A stretch of DNA of 64,000 nt from contig CAXXLS010000017.1 of the NCBI GenBank assembly GCA_963677135.2, positions 372,001 to 436,000 on the forward strand, in the 5' to 3' direction. A model generated the notes under the pieces. That model saw only the letters and a program-made list of their open reading frames with translations. It was not told where the DNA came from and searched no databases. The DNA comes from Seleniibacterium sp963677135. Its GTDB lineage: Bacteria > Desulfobacterota > Desulfuromonadia > Desulfuromonadales > Geopsychrobacteraceae. The first letter of the stretch is position 1. The number at the start of each line of letters is the position of its first letter. The position numbers and the translations under genes are program-made. Below, piece by piece: positions 50,005-58,507 of the stretch.

Positions 50005-51438
50005 TTATGGGAAAACAAGGGATTCGTCGTTGTAGAATTCGCCGAACAGTTCCTCGTCGCTCGGGCGGTCTTCCGGAATCGGACGGGCAACCCAGGTCAC
50101 GTTCATGTAGTGCTTCAGATGAACGTTCTCGTTGGTGATATTGCCGCCCCAGGTGCCGCACCCCATGGAGGAGGTCATCGGCATTCCGTTGGTCAGAGAG
50201 CCGGAGTTGGCCTTCGACTGGGGCTGACGCACCATGACCCGGCTTACCGGCATGGCCATGGCGTGCATGTGGATATGTTCATCGTTAAAGCTGTAGATAC
50301 CGCAGGAATGGCCGCGGCCACCGACCTTGTAGATCTCCTGCAGCCGCTCAAGGGCTTTGTCGTAGCCACCGCTGTATTTGAAGACACCGATGATCGGAGC
50401 CATCTTTTCCTTACACCAGGGATACTCGGGACCGATGTTGTCCTCTTCGCAGAGCAGCATGCAACGGTCTTCGGGAATGCTGAAACCGGCCTTCTCGGCG
50501 ATGGACTGGGCGGAGCAGGCGATGGTGTCGATAGTACGGTGCAGTTCGTCGTCCCACAGCACCTTGGTCAGCTTGGCTTTCTCTTCGGCGTTGCACAGGT
50601 ACCCGCCTTCGGCCTGCAGAGCCTCCAGCATGTCGGCATAAACACTGTCGTGAATCAGCAGGTTGCCGTCCGCGGAGCAGCCGGACCCGTAATCGGCGGT
50701 CTTGCTCAGCCGCACGTTCATCGCCGCGGTCTTGATATCCTGAGCGGTGGTTTCGTCAAAGCACATGGTGGCGTTGCCGGCGCCGACGCCATAAGCCGGT
50801 TTGCCGGAGCTGTAGGCCGCCTGGACCATGGCCGGGCCGCCGGTGGCGATGGACAGATCCGCCTGGCTCATCAGGTACTGGGATGAGGGAATGCTCGGCT
50901 GGTCGATGCATACGAACAGATCTTCCGGCATCCCCACTTTTTTCAGCGCTGCGCGCATGACAGCAATGGTTTCAAAGGTGGTCTGCTTGCTGCGCGGGTG
51001 AGGAGCGAAAACGGTAGCGTTGCGGGCTTTCAGGGAATACAGACCGTTGGTCGGCGGAGTCAGGGCCGGATTGGTGGTCGGGATCAAACAGGCGACCACA
51101 CCGACCGGCTTCCCGTACTTGGTGATCCCTTTTTCCGGAATCTCCTCAATGATGCCGACACTTTTCTGACGCAGGCAGTCGCGCAGAATGCCGATGATCT
51201 TGGCGCGCTTGTAGGGGCGGCCGGCACGGTCGCCGAGGCCGCTTTCGTCGACGCCCATCTGGGCCAGCCGGGTAAAGGTCTTCTCGTTGGCAGCGGCCCA
51301 GGCTACGGCCTGAACAGCGCGGTCGATGGTTTCCTGATCGACGTTTTCAATCTGGGCCTGGGCGGCCCGGGCGCGGGCGATCAGGTCATCAACTTTCTGC
51401 TTTTCCTCTGCGGTGAGTACTTTAGGGGCCTTTGCCAT
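50005..51438 (-). CDS. CoA-acylating aldehyde dehydrogenase (EutE/AdhE/SauS class)
   Basis: A 477-residue aldehyde dehydrogenase. It shows the acylating-class pattern: VGVVACLIPTTNPALTPPTN near residues 112-131, KARNATVFAPHPRS, then GKPAYGVGAGNATMCFDET (about 212-230). The catalytic Cys is Cys254 in TADYGSGCSADGNLLIH, aligned with the Cys of AdhE-type enzymes. Such enzymes oxidise an aldehyde to its CoA thioester with NAD. Acetaldehyde, glycolaldehyde, lactaldehyde and sulfoacetaldehyde are known substrates in the class. The variant Cys environment (GCSADGN) is closer to sulfoacetaldehyde-type enzymes in my recollection, but this is uncertain. The second of two ATGs fits the AGGAGA spacing. 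Confidence 0.9.
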   Translation of the reverse strand: MAKAPKVLTAEEKQKVDDLIARARAAQAQIENVDQETIDRAVQAVAWAAANEKTFTRLAQMGVDESGLGDRAGRPYKRAKIIGILRDCLRQKSVGIIEEIPEKGITKYGKPVGVVACLIPTTNPALTPPTNGLYSLKARNATVFAPHPRSKQTTFETIAVMRAALKKVGMPEDLFVCIDQPSIPSSQYLMSQADLSIATGGPAMVQAAYSSGKPAYGVGAGNATMCFDETTAQDIKTAAMNVRLSKTADYGSGCSADGNLLIHDSVYADMLEALQAEGGYLCNAEEKAKLTKVLWDDELHRTIDTIACSAQSIAEKAGFSIPEDRCMLLCEEDNIGPEYPWCKEKMAPIIGVFKYSGGYDKALERLQEIYKVGGRGHSCGIYSFNDEHIHMHAMAMPVSRVMVRQPQSKANSGSLTNGMPMTSSMGCGTWGGNITNENVHLKHYMNVTWVARPIPEDRPSDEELFGEFYNDESLVFP

Positions 51439-52079
51439 CTGCATATCTCCTGTTCGGTTCTATTGAATAGATCGCGTTAGTTTTCATCCGGAAACGACCC
51501 TTTTCCGCTGTGGCTGTGTCAATCTGCAAGTTTGCTTGTGCGATGTAAAGGACTACGTCTCCGCGCAACCCCTTGATGTCCTTGCCACAACGAAAAATTC
51601 CTTGTTTCCAATCTGAAAACTGACGCATTGCTCTCCGGAGTTTCCGGATGGAACGCGTTAGTAGCGCGCCCTTGTCACTTTTCTATTTAATTTTTTAACA
51701 AAAAAGTCTGTCGATAAAAATTTTAAAAATCCTAAAAGGTGGAACGCTATTGTGATAAATAGAATAAGATGTATAAGGTACCGTGTCAATAAATTAATAG
51801 AAAAATATTATTTCACGGCCCTTTAACGATCTGTTTTTCGGCCAGTTCTGAGGATCCAGGCAAGGGGACTCGTGGCGGCATAAAGATCACGTAGCGATAG
51901 GAGCATGCGTTTGTCCTATCATCTTCAGCGACGGGGATGATCAGAAAAATCGACAGTCTGTTCTGCTTGTCGGGATAAAGGGATAAAAAGGAGGTGTGGC
52001 GCTATGAAAGTCCCGCAGTTGCAGGTCTCATTCTGTAACGAGGGAGCAAACCGGTGATGGTGTTGCATAGGACCTGGTT
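51439..52079. other. Long intergenic region upstream of the aldehyde dehydrogenase
   Basis: Most of these 641 bases hold no recognisable gene. The part 51.66-51.83 kb is strongly AT-rich and probably carries the leftward promoter of the aldehyde dehydrogenase. A 7-bp stem (51896-51902 with 51914-51920) and a 17-codon frame with a strong ribosome site (52004-52057, plus strand) lie nearer the right end. No known riboswitch class was recognised. Confidence 0.5.
52004..52057 (+). CDS. Possible 17-residue leader peptide or gene remnant
   Basis: A GGAGGT ribosome site ten bases upstream precedes ATG and the frame MKVPQLQVSFCNEGANR, then TGA. The site is unusually strong for a random ORF. No downstream gene on this strand follows for several kilobases; the following bases are antisense to the TIM-barrel gene. 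It could be a remnant of the start of a lost gene or a true small protein. Support is weak. Confidence 0.25.
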   Translation: MKVPQLQVSFCNEGANR

Positions 52080-52916
52080 TCAGTCCTTCCTTTTGCGGTC
52101 CCCCGGGTTGGCGGCGTTCAAGTATGTTTCAGCGTATTCTCTGCACCTGAAGACATGTTCGGCAGGGCCGATGGTCGCCACCCGTTCAAGGTGGGGAATT
52201 TCGAGGCCCAGGGGAAGCGTCGGCATCGCCTCAACGATTCCTGCAATATCGATTCCTCCTTCGCCGACATAGAGCCGTTCGGCCCGGCCCGCATGAATCA
52301 GATCCGCAACGTTCTCAGGAATGGCTGCGGGTGCGTCGCACAGATGAAGGGCGGTCAGGTATTTTGACGGTACAGTCGACAGTTCTTCAATGCTGCAGCG
52401 GGAGCGATGGAAATGAAGTGCGTCAACGACCATTCCGCAGTTTTCATATCCGGATTGTCGCAGGATGTTCGCTGCATCCTGAATATTTTTAACGGAGGAC
52501 CAGGTGACAAATTCCAGGTTGATGCTCAGGCCAAGTGTCTGACCGTATTCGCAGAGCTGACCGAAAGAATCTCTGATAAGATTGGCATTGGCTGACCAGA
52601 TGTTGGTGAGCACGGCGCGGGCACCCAGTTCCGCAGCAACGTCCATTTCGGGATAATAGCTGTGCAGGTCAACTGCATCGTGGATTCGCGCGTTCTCTAT
52701 GTCCAGAAGCTGCACGCCGGTTTCCTGAAGAGCATTTCTGGTTTTCTTCAACAGGTCCAGATTGCGGGCCAGCCCGAAATCTGGCTCCCCGGGAAGTCCC
52801 ATGGCGATTGTTCTGAGACTGACGTAATCATAACCGGCTCGGGCCGCCAGATAAATCATTTCCGGGGGGGCGCAGGCAGGTGCGGTCAGGTAGCCGAGGG
52901 AATACTGTCTTTTCAT
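52080..52916 (-). CDS. Sugar phosphate isomerase/epimerase-family TIM-barrel protein (copy 2)
   Basis: A 278-residue TIM barrel started at the ATG of MKRQYSLGYLTAPACAPPEM; the longer upstream frame overlaps the dehydrogenase gene and has no ribosome site. The strands AARAGYDYVSLRTIAMG, LLDIENARIHDAVD, LSINLEFVTWSSVKN, GMVVDALHFHRSRCS, ALHLCDAPA and LGLEIPHLE carry candidate metal-binding Glu/Asp/His residues. It is a paralogue of the 49.1-kb protein. As last gene of the dctPQM-aldolase-dehydrogenase operon, it probably acts on the same carbon skeleton. Confidence 0.88.
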   Translation of the reverse strand: MKRQYSLGYLTAPACAPPEMIYLAARAGYDYVSLRTIAMGLPGEPDFGLARNLDLLKKTRNALQETGVQLLDIENARIHDAVDLHSYYPEMDVAAELGARAVLTNIWSANANLIRDSFGQLCEYGQTLGLSINLEFVTWSSVKNIQDAANILRQSGYENCGMVVDALHFHRSRCSIEELSTVPSKYLTALHLCDAPAAIPENVADLIHAGRAERLYVGEGGIDIAGIVEAMPTLPLGLEIPHLERVATIGPAEHVFRCREYAETYLNAANPGDRKRKD

Positions 52917-52956
52917 ATGGAGACCCTTGTCAGCGCTTTGATAAGCATGCGGTTGA

Positions 52957-54000
52957 TCAGAGTTGAGGTCGAATCCCCGAGTATTCAGAGCAGTCCTCAA
53001 CAATCCCCAGGGTCGCAGCCAGAGATTTCGCTGCGTCCATTACCGAGCAGATGGGAGCTTCACCGGCCTGGATAACGCGTTTGAAATGGGCCAGCTGTTC
53101 TTCGTATACGTCCCAGCTGGGATTGAGCAGATATTCGCTGGTCAATGGTTTGTCCCATGCCTCTTCACCGGGCGTCCTCGCCGACCATTTCCTCAGCACC
53201 GGCATTTCAAGGCTTCCCGTGGTTCCGATCAGCCGATAGGCGCTTTCGTGGGTAAAGGCATAAGAGGGGTTTTCACCCGAGCCCTGTTCAATCGTCCAGG
53301 GGGACAGGCCGGCGTCGGTGCAGATCAGGGTCGCAATACAGCCGTTCTCGAACTTGATGATGGCCCCCGCGGTATCTTCCACCGGGAAATGCCGCTGCTG
53401 ATTGCTGTACATGCCGCGAACTTCGACAACCTCGCCGCATAAATAGCGGAGCATGTCGATATCATGAATGACATTGATCAGAATCGGGCCGCCTCCCGGC
53501 GATTTGCGCCAACCGGCATTGAAATAATCTTCGGGTTTGCGGGTCGCCCAGATGACAGAGGCTGCTACCAGCTGACCGATATCTCCGTTTTCAATGCACT
53601 TTTTAGCTTTCTGAACCTGAGGAAGATAGCGGCGGTGATGACCGACCAGGGTGTGAACCCGGGCCTTTTCCACCGCCTCGATCAGCTTGCGGGCCTCACC
53701 GATGGTGGGGGTCACCGGTTTTTCGAGGATGAAATGAAGCCTCTGAAGGCAGCACTCAAGACCATGGTCAAGATGCAGGTTGTTGGGGGAGGCGATGATC
53801 ACCGCATCCGTTCGGACAGCTTCAAGCATGGCGGAGATGTTGAGAAAGACAGGAACCTGCCATTCGTTGTCCTGTCCGGGGGGCAGATAGGGATCAACTA
53901 TGGCGACCAGATTGGCAAGGTCGGGCCGTGCCAGAATGGTTTTTATATGTCTTTTGCCGATCAGTCCGGCGCCCATGACCGCCATCTGCAGTGGTTTCAT
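52957..54000 (-). CDS. Gfo/Idh/MocA-family NAD(P)-dependent dehydrogenase
   Basis: A 347-residue oxidoreductase. The dinucleotide-binding motif AVMGAGLIGKRHIKTILARP lies at the N-terminus and the catalytic EKPVTPTIGEARKLI at about residues 90-104. HHRRYLPQVQKAKKCI and INVIHDIDMLRYLCGEVVEV (with the His/Asp pair) follow in the C-terminal substrate domain. Members oxidise sugars, inositols or sugar acids. The start is the ATG with GGAG at proper spacing; an in-frame TTG lies four codons earlier. It stands between the pyruvate aldolase (upstream) and the TIM-barrel protein (downstream) in one operon, a grouping typical of sugar or sugar-acid degradation. Confidence 0.93.
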   Translation of the reverse strand: MKPLQMAVMGAGLIGKRHIKTILARPDLANLVAIVDPYLPPGQDNEWQVPVFLNISAMLEAVRTDAVIIASPNNLHLDHGLECCLQRLHFILEKPVTPTIGEARKLIEAVEKARVHTLVGHHRRYLPQVQKAKKCIENGDIGQLVAASVIWATRKPEDYFNAGWRKSPGGGPILINVIHDIDMLRYLCGEVVEVRGMYSNQQRHFPVEDTAGAIIKFENGCIATLICTDAGLSPWTIEQGSGENPSYAFTHESAYRLIGTTGSLEMPVLRKWSARTPGEEAWDKPLTSEYLLNPSWDVYEEQLAHFKRVIQAGEAPICSVMDAAKSLAATLGIVEDCSEYSGIRPQL

Positions 54001-54051
54001 CGCATTCTCCAATGAGTAAAATTTCAGAAGGAATCAGTATACCGGTCAGCT

Positions 54052-54092
54052 GATCAACCGGAGTCCCTTGTGATGCGGCCCTCCGGTTGATC
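54052..54092 (-). other. Intercistronic stem-loop between aldolase and dehydrogenase genes
   Basis: A perfect 12-bp stem (GATCAACCGGAG at 54052-54063 with CTCCGGTTGATC at 54081-54092), 17-base loop. On the minus strand no U-tract follows. It probably tunes mRNA stability or partial termination inside the operon. Confidence 0.7.
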
Positions 54093-54104
54093 GGTTTTCT
54101 GCTT

Positions 54105-55025
54105 TCAGGAGCTTTCCGGAAGAAAGCCAAGCTGATTCATCAGAGCTCTTAAGCTGAGCAGCTGAGCATCGTCAAGAGCGACCAGCGGGGGACGCATGCG
54201 TGCCCAGCGCGGGTCCTGGTAGGCAAAGCTGAGCATCGCCTTGAAGGCCGGAAGCATGGGATAGCGCTCAAAGATGGACAGGAATGAGGTGATGCGTTCC
54301 TGGTCGACCTGCGGATCCTGACTTTGTTTGCAGCCGGCGAGCCGCTGAACCAGTTCCGGCAGGATGTTGGCGACCCCGCTGACCGCACCAGTGCTGCCGA
54401 GCTTGTGCATCACGGGCAGGTCCGGTTCGTTTCCTACCCACACCTGAACGGGTTCGACCGCCTTGCGCAAAGCAATCGAAGCGTCGCGCTGGCATCCGCT
54501 ATCCTTGATGCCCAAAACAACATCAGAAAACTCGGAAAGAATCTGCTCGACGGTACTGATGGTCAGGGGGACCCCGCTGACCTGGGGGAGGTGGTACAGC
54601 ACCAGGCGCAGCCGGTGGTCATCCACTCTCCTGATCAGTTGTCGGTAGTATTCGACCACCCCCTGTTCGGGCACCCCTTTGAAAAAAAAGGGTGGCATAA
54701 CCAGGCAACCGTGGGCACCAAGGGCGGTGGCATGGCGGGTCAGCGTGACGGCATCCGGGAGGGCCGCGGCTCCGGTATGGACCAGTATTCTTTCCGCAGG
54801 AATCCCGGCGGAAGTCAGGCCTTCCAGGGTCTCGATACGTTCAGCCACAGAGAATGAAGGCCCTTCACCGGTTGTTCCGAACAGGGTCACGCCTGGACAA
54901 TCGGCCTCCAGCAGTCTTCGACAGTGAGCGGCCAGGGCCTGAAGATTGACGGAAAAATCATCATGCAAGGGGGTCAGCAGCGCCGGCCAGATTCCAGAAT
55001 GGGGGATCAAATAATTGTTATTCAT
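54105..55025 (-). CDS. Dihydrodipicolinate synthase/N-acetylneuraminate lyase-family aldolase (copy 2)
   Basis: A 306-residue TIM-barrel class I aldolase. It begins SGIWPALLTPLHDDFSVN, has TLFGTTGEGPSFS for keto-acid binding, the catalytic Tyr in LVLYHLPQVSG, and the Schiff-base Lys in VLGIKDSGCQRD. It is paralogous to the enzyme at 44.1 kb (both have PPF-x-FKGVPE and the same layout). The gene lies four bases after dctM of TRAP system 2, so transport and cleavage of the same compound are likely linked. The substrate is probably a 2-keto-3-deoxy acid, with pyruvate as one product; this is inferred from the family. Confidence 0.9.
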   Translation of the reverse strand: MNNNYLIPHSGIWPALLTPLHDDFSVNLQALAAHCRRLLEADCPGVTLFGTTGEGPSFSVAERIETLEGLTSAGIPAERILVHTGAAALPDAVTLTRHATALGAHGCLVMPPFFFKGVPEQGVVEYYRQLIRRVDDHRLRLVLYHLPQVSGVPLTISTVEQILSEFSDVVLGIKDSGCQRDASIALRKAVEPVQVWVGNEPDLPVMHKLGSTGAVSGVANILPELVQRLAGCKQSQDPQVDQERITSFLSIFERYPMLPAFKAMLSFAYQDPRWARMRPPLVALDDAQLLSLRALMNQLGFLPESS

Positions 55026-55029
55026 ATCG

Positions 55030-56325
55030 TTATCCTGAATATCCGAAATAACGTGGCAGCCAAAGAACCATGTCCTCGGAGAGGATCAGAACCCCAAGGG
55101 CGAAAAGCAGGGCGATCAGGAATGGCCACAGCTCTTTGATCATGTCGATCAGTTTTATGCCGGTGACTCCGTTGATAACAAACAGCAGGATCCCGTATGG
55201 CGGTGTAATCAGCCCGATCATGCAGTTGACGATGACGATGATGCCAAAATGGACCAGGTCGATATCGAGAGCCTGGCAGGATTTGATGAACAGAGGGATA
55301 ATGACCAGAATAATCGTTGTGGCATCAAGTATGCAGCCAAGGAAGAGGAGCAGAATGTTGATTCCCAGCAAAAACAGCAGGGGAGAGACATCCATTCCCG
55401 CCATCAGGTTGGCCAGCCGGCTTGGAATATTTTCGGTGGCCACAACGTAATTCAGGATCAGGGCACCGCCAATGACCAGGCCGACCGAAGACGATGACTT
55501 CAGGCTGCTGAGCAGAATTTCACGAATATTTTTCAGATTCAGGGCACGGTAGAAGACCGCGGCCAGGATAAAGGCGTAGGCGGCAGCAACGGCAGCCGCT
55601 TCCGTCGGGGTGGTGGCGCCACCGTAAATGCCCCACAGCAGGATGACCGGCATCATCAGGGCGGGGAAGGCCGTTAGTGTCTTCTTGGGGATGTCCCGCA
55701 GAGGAACGATTTCATCACTGCCGAAACCCCGCCGATGGGAGATGATGGCATTCATGACCATCAGGACAACGCCCATGAGTAACCCGGGGATGATTCCGGC
55801 CAGAAACAGGTACCCGATGGAAGAGTCCGAAACCAGCGCGTAGAGAACCATGGGGATGGACGGGGGAATAACCGGCCCGATCGTTGCCGAGGCGGCGGTT
55901 ATCGCAGCTGCGTATCCTCCTGGATAGCGGCCGCCCTTCATCATCATGTCGATGATGATTTTGCCGATCCCAGCGGCGTCGGCGACTGCGGAACCGGACA
56001 TGCCCGAGAAAATGAGGCTGGCGACAACATTGACGTGACCGAGCCCCCCCTTAAAGCGCCCTACGGCGGCAATGCAGAAATCGAGGAGCCGCTCGCTGAT
56101 CGACCCGGCATTCATGATATTGGCGGCGACAATAAACAAAGGAACAGCGAGAAGCACGAAACTCTGGAACAGGCCGTTGATAATCTGTTCACCGGCGATA
56201 CCCAGATCCTGCCCCGAGGTGGCAAGGTAAACAAGGGATCCGCAAATAATGGAATAGCCAACCGGTGTGCCGATTGCCGCAAGTCCAAAAAGTGCGACCA
56301 GACTGATTGCAAAAGCCAGTGTCAT
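55030..56325 (-). CDS. dctM: TRAP transporter large permease DctM (system 2)
   Basis: A 431-residue permease with about twelve helices. Hallmark blocks are MSGSAVADAAGIGKIIIDMM, AAITAASATIGPVIPPSIPM, LLWGIYGGATTPTEAAAVAA and IGLITPPYGILLFVINGVTG. It is the third cistron of dctP-dctQ-dctM and overlaps dctQ by four bases. The aldolase, dehydrogenase and TIM-barrel genes follow on the same strand in a single probable operon. Confidence 0.95.
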   Translation of the reverse strand: MTLAFAISLVALFGLAAIGTPVGYSIICGSLVYLATSGQDLGIAGEQIINGLFQSFVLLAVPLFIVAANIMNAGSISERLLDFCIAAVGRFKGGLGHVNVVASLIFSGMSGSAVADAAGIGKIIIDMMMKGGRYPGGYAAAITAASATIGPVIPPSIPMVLYALVSDSSIGYLFLAGIIPGLLMGVVLMVMNAIISHRRGFGSDEIVPLRDIPKKTLTAFPALMMPVILLWGIYGGATTPTEAAAVAAAYAFILAAVFYRALNLKNIREILLSSLKSSSSVGLVIGGALILNYVVATENIPSRLANLMAGMDVSPLLFLLGINILLLFLGCILDATTIILVIIPLFIKSCQALDIDLVHFGIIVIVNCMIGLITPPYGILLFVINGVTGIKLIDMIKELWPFLIALLFALGVLILSEDMVLWLPRYFGYSG

Positions 56326-56825
56326 TCTTCCAAACCTCCGCGTTCTTCCATTTCGGTGTGAAATTCACCTTTGAATATTTTGACCAGCCTCCAGAAGTAG
56401 GTCACCACGAGAGCGACCATGAAAATCAGATAGATACTGAAGACATAGGCCAGTGGAATGCGGAGAGTTCCGCTTTTCTTGATCATCAGGAAGCTGACAT
56501 AATCGTAGGTTCCGGGCCATGAGGCAATCATGCCGATGACGATTGCCAGGGCGGAAACAGCAGCAAAAACACGTTGGATTTTCGGCCGCACAGTCAGGTA
56601 CAGCATGTCGAAGCGGACATGCTCCCGGTCTCTGACACAGAAGGCGGACCCCCAAAAAACGGTCCACAGCCATAATATCAGGCAGAGTTCCACGGACCAG
56701 GTCAACGGATCGTTTAGCACGTAGCGCCAGAGGATCTGGACAACAAAGGTGAGGAACATGACGGCCAGCATGGTGATCCCGACATCGTCTGCCCTGTTTT
56801 GCAGAAATCTGCCAAATTTTTGCAT
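56322..56825 (-). CDS. dctQ: TRAP transporter small permease DctQ (system 2)
   Basis: A 167-residue protein with four helices, started at the ATG of MQKFGRFLQNRADDVGITML, which has AAGGA at proper spacing; an upstream in-frame GTG is less likely. The family region is ILWRYVLNDPLTWSVELCLI, then LWLWTVFWGSAFCVRDREHV with RFDML. The last four bases overlap dctM. A 10-bp stem-loop lies between it and dctP. Confidence 0.92.
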   Translation of the reverse strand: MQKFGRFLQNRADDVGITMLAVMFLTFVVQILWRYVLNDPLTWSVELCLILWLWTVFWGSAFCVRDREHVRFDMLYLTVRPKIQRVFAAVSALAIVIGMIASWPGTYDYVSFLMIKKSGTLRIPLAYVFSIYLIFMVALVVTYFWRLVKIFKGEFHTEMEERGGLEE

Positions 56826-56848
56826 AAAGATATTCCTTGAAGATGACA

Positions 56849-56882
56849 CAGGGTGTGGTCAGTTGATACTGCCCACACCCTG
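56849..56882 (-). other. Intercistronic stem-loop between dctP and dctQ (system 2)
   Basis: CAGGGTGTGG (56849-56858) pairs perfectly with CCACACCCTG (56873-56882), 14-base loop, in the 102-base gap after dctP. No U-tract follows. The position matches the hairpin in TRAP system 1, suggesting a shared way to set receptor above permease expression. Confidence 0.7.
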
Positions 56883-56927
56883 CTGGAAGTCTGATACGTA
56901 GCGTACAGACTGACTGCAGTTACAAAA

Positions 56928-57920
56928 TTACAGGGCGTTGATTTTGTCAATCAGACCCTCGGGCCATGATTTTGAGTATTCGGACTCAAGATACATTTTC
57001 TGGACGCGCTTACGGAAGGCATCGATATTCGGTTCATAAACCTTGAGGCCCTGGTCTTTGAAAAACTGGGCGAGCTCCTCTTCAAGCTTCAGCTGACGGT
57101 TGCGGCCCCATTCAGCCATGTCGTCAGCGGCTTTCTGAATTCTTTGCTGCTGCTCAGGAGTGAAGCTGTCGAACTTTTTCTTGCTGATGGCAAGATAGTT
57201 CAGATCGACCAGGTGGCTGGTCAGAACGATCTGTTTAGTAACTTCGTAGAACTTCGCGTCTTTGTCGGTCGGCAGAGGGTTGTCCTGGCCATCGATGGCG
57301 CCGGTCTGAAGAGCGGTATAAACTTCCGTAAAGGCCATAGGGGTCGGGTTGGCGCCAAGGGCACGGCCCAGGAACTGCCAGGCGTCGGTACCGGGCATTC
57401 TCAGTTTGACCCCTTTTAAATCTTCGGGAGTTTCGATGTGCTTGTCGATGCGCAGATTCAACTGGCGACGGCCAAGATAGATGACGGTCAGCAGTTTGAC
57501 GCCCAACGTCTCCTCGACTTTTTCCTTAAAAGGATCCATGAGGGGATCATTGAAGACGGCGACCTGGTGAGCGGCGTCACGATGCAGGTAACCGGCTGAA
57601 AAAATAGTGAATTCAGGAATGAACTCGGCCAGTTCCTGGGCCGAGGTGATGGACATGTCCAGGTTGCCCCTGGCAATGGCTTCCAGCTCAGTCCCCTGCT
57701 TGTACAAGGTTCCGTTCCAGTGCGGTTCAAAAGTCGCGAAATCTGCGATGGCGGGACCGAAGACGGTATCAAGGGCAACGGCGCGCGCGTCCGTTGCTGA
57801 GTTGACAGACGCCAGGCGCAGTTTAACTTTGTCTGCGGCAAAGCTGGTGCTGGCCAGGGCAATCAATAAAGCGCTGATGGCCGTGGTTGTTAAGATACGA
57901 CGTAGGAAAGATGTTCTCAT
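56928..57920 (-). CDS. dctP: TRAP transporter substrate-binding protein DctP (system 2)
   Basis: A 330-residue periplasmic receptor with a signal peptide (MRTSFLRRILTTTAISALLI, cleavage after SFAA or SFA). Ligand-binding regions are VKLRMPGTDAWQFLGRALGA, with the carboxylate-binding Arg, and FTEVYTALQTGAIDGQDNPL, the DctP signature. The protein lacks the early GH-x3-HP motif of classical DctP, which suggests a divergent subgroup. It is the first gene of an operon continuing to dctQ, dctM, an aldolase, a dehydrogenase and a TIM-barrel enzyme, so its ligand should be the compound these degrade. Confidence 0.94.
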   Translation of the reverse strand: MRTSFLRRILTTTAISALLIALASTSFAADKVKLRLASVNSATDARAVALDTVFGPAIADFATFEPHWNGTLYKQGTELEAIARGNLDMSITSAQELAEFIPEFTIFSAGYLHRDAAHQVAVFNDPLMDPFKEKVEETLGVKLLTVIYLGRRQLNLRIDKHIETPEDLKGVKLRMPGTDAWQFLGRALGANPTPMAFTEVYTALQTGAIDGQDNPLPTDKDAKFYEVTKQIVLTSHLVDLNYLAISKKKFDSFTPEQQQRIQKAADDMAEWGRNRQLKLEEELAQFFKDQGLKVYEPNIDAFRKRVQKMYLESEYSKSWPEGLIDKINAL

Positions 57921-58304
57921 GTTTGCCTCCTTCTTTGGGGGTGGTTAAGAACTCACTTTTGCGTACAGTTGGCTGCTTTATTACATGATGCCATGATTTT
58001 TTGTCTTTGCATTGCCTTGCCGTTCTTTTCTCGTCTGGGAGCCTCCTTTGCTCGGTAACGGTTTCTTACCCGACTACGCAACTGGCATCGCAACGGGCCG
58101 TCTTATGCTTTCTGGAGAATCGTAAAGATTGTCCAGTCCTTCCTTATCGTCAATAATCGAAAGCTGTTATTTTATTGAAATAAACCTAAATTATCCGACT
58201 TAAAACTGCAAGCGGTTCAATAATAATATATTTTTCAATATCCCGGCAGGAGGTTTTTGTGTCCTTTCTGTTAGGACTTTAATAACCTAAAATCCTGAAA
58301 AGGT

Positions 58305-58319
58305 CAATATAGAATATTG
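58305..58319. promoter_or_regulatory. Operator-like palindrome upstream of TRAP system 2
   Basis: CAATAT-AGA-ATATTG is a perfect 6-bp dyad around three bases, in the AT-rich region about 390 bases upstream of dctP. It may be a regulator site. Short AT-rich palindromes also arise by chance. Confidence 0.3.
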
Positions 58320-58457
58320 TTTTGAACTGATTTAACGGCAGGGCGCGGACTCCTCGACGGATATGTGGCGAATAACTGATCTGACAGTTCCTGCAAAAAA
58401 GGAAAACAGTGCGGGGGTTGAAAGACGCAATGGCCGTGGGGGAGGGGGACAGTCAAG

Positions 58458-58496
58458 GCAAGGTCATCCCTGTCAGGTTCCGAGGGATGACCTTGC
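58458..58496 (-). terminator. Stem-loop downstream of the TctC-type gene
   Basis: A perfect 14-bp stem (58458-58471 with 58483-58496; core AAGGTCATCCCT) with an 11-base loop starts 12 bases after the TctC stop on the minus strand. It is followed by CTTGACTGT, a weak U-tract. It probably ends or protects that transcript. Confidence 0.75.
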
Positions 58497-58507
58497 TGGA
58501 AAGACAA

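Larger units (their letters stand above)
57921..58507. other. Intergenic region upstream of TRAP system 2
   Basis: No gene was found in 587 bases. The middle (58.14-58.32 kb) is AT-rich and probably holds the leftward promoter. It includes a 15-base palindrome (58305-58319), and a 14-bp hairpin following the TctC gene lies at 58458-58496. A plus-strand AGGAGG followed by GTG opens only a seven-codon frame. Confidence 0.5.

Noticed and set aside
49999..50886. 295-codon plus-strand frame within the aldehyde dehydrogenase
   Set aside because: Antisense shadow; the dehydrogenase reading has conserved catalytic and cofactor motifs.
51841..52003. Possible riboswitch in the long gap upstream of the aldehyde dehydrogenase
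   Set aside because: Several hairpins are possible, but no consensus core of c-di-GMP, cobalamin, SAM, fluoride or guanidine classes could be matched.
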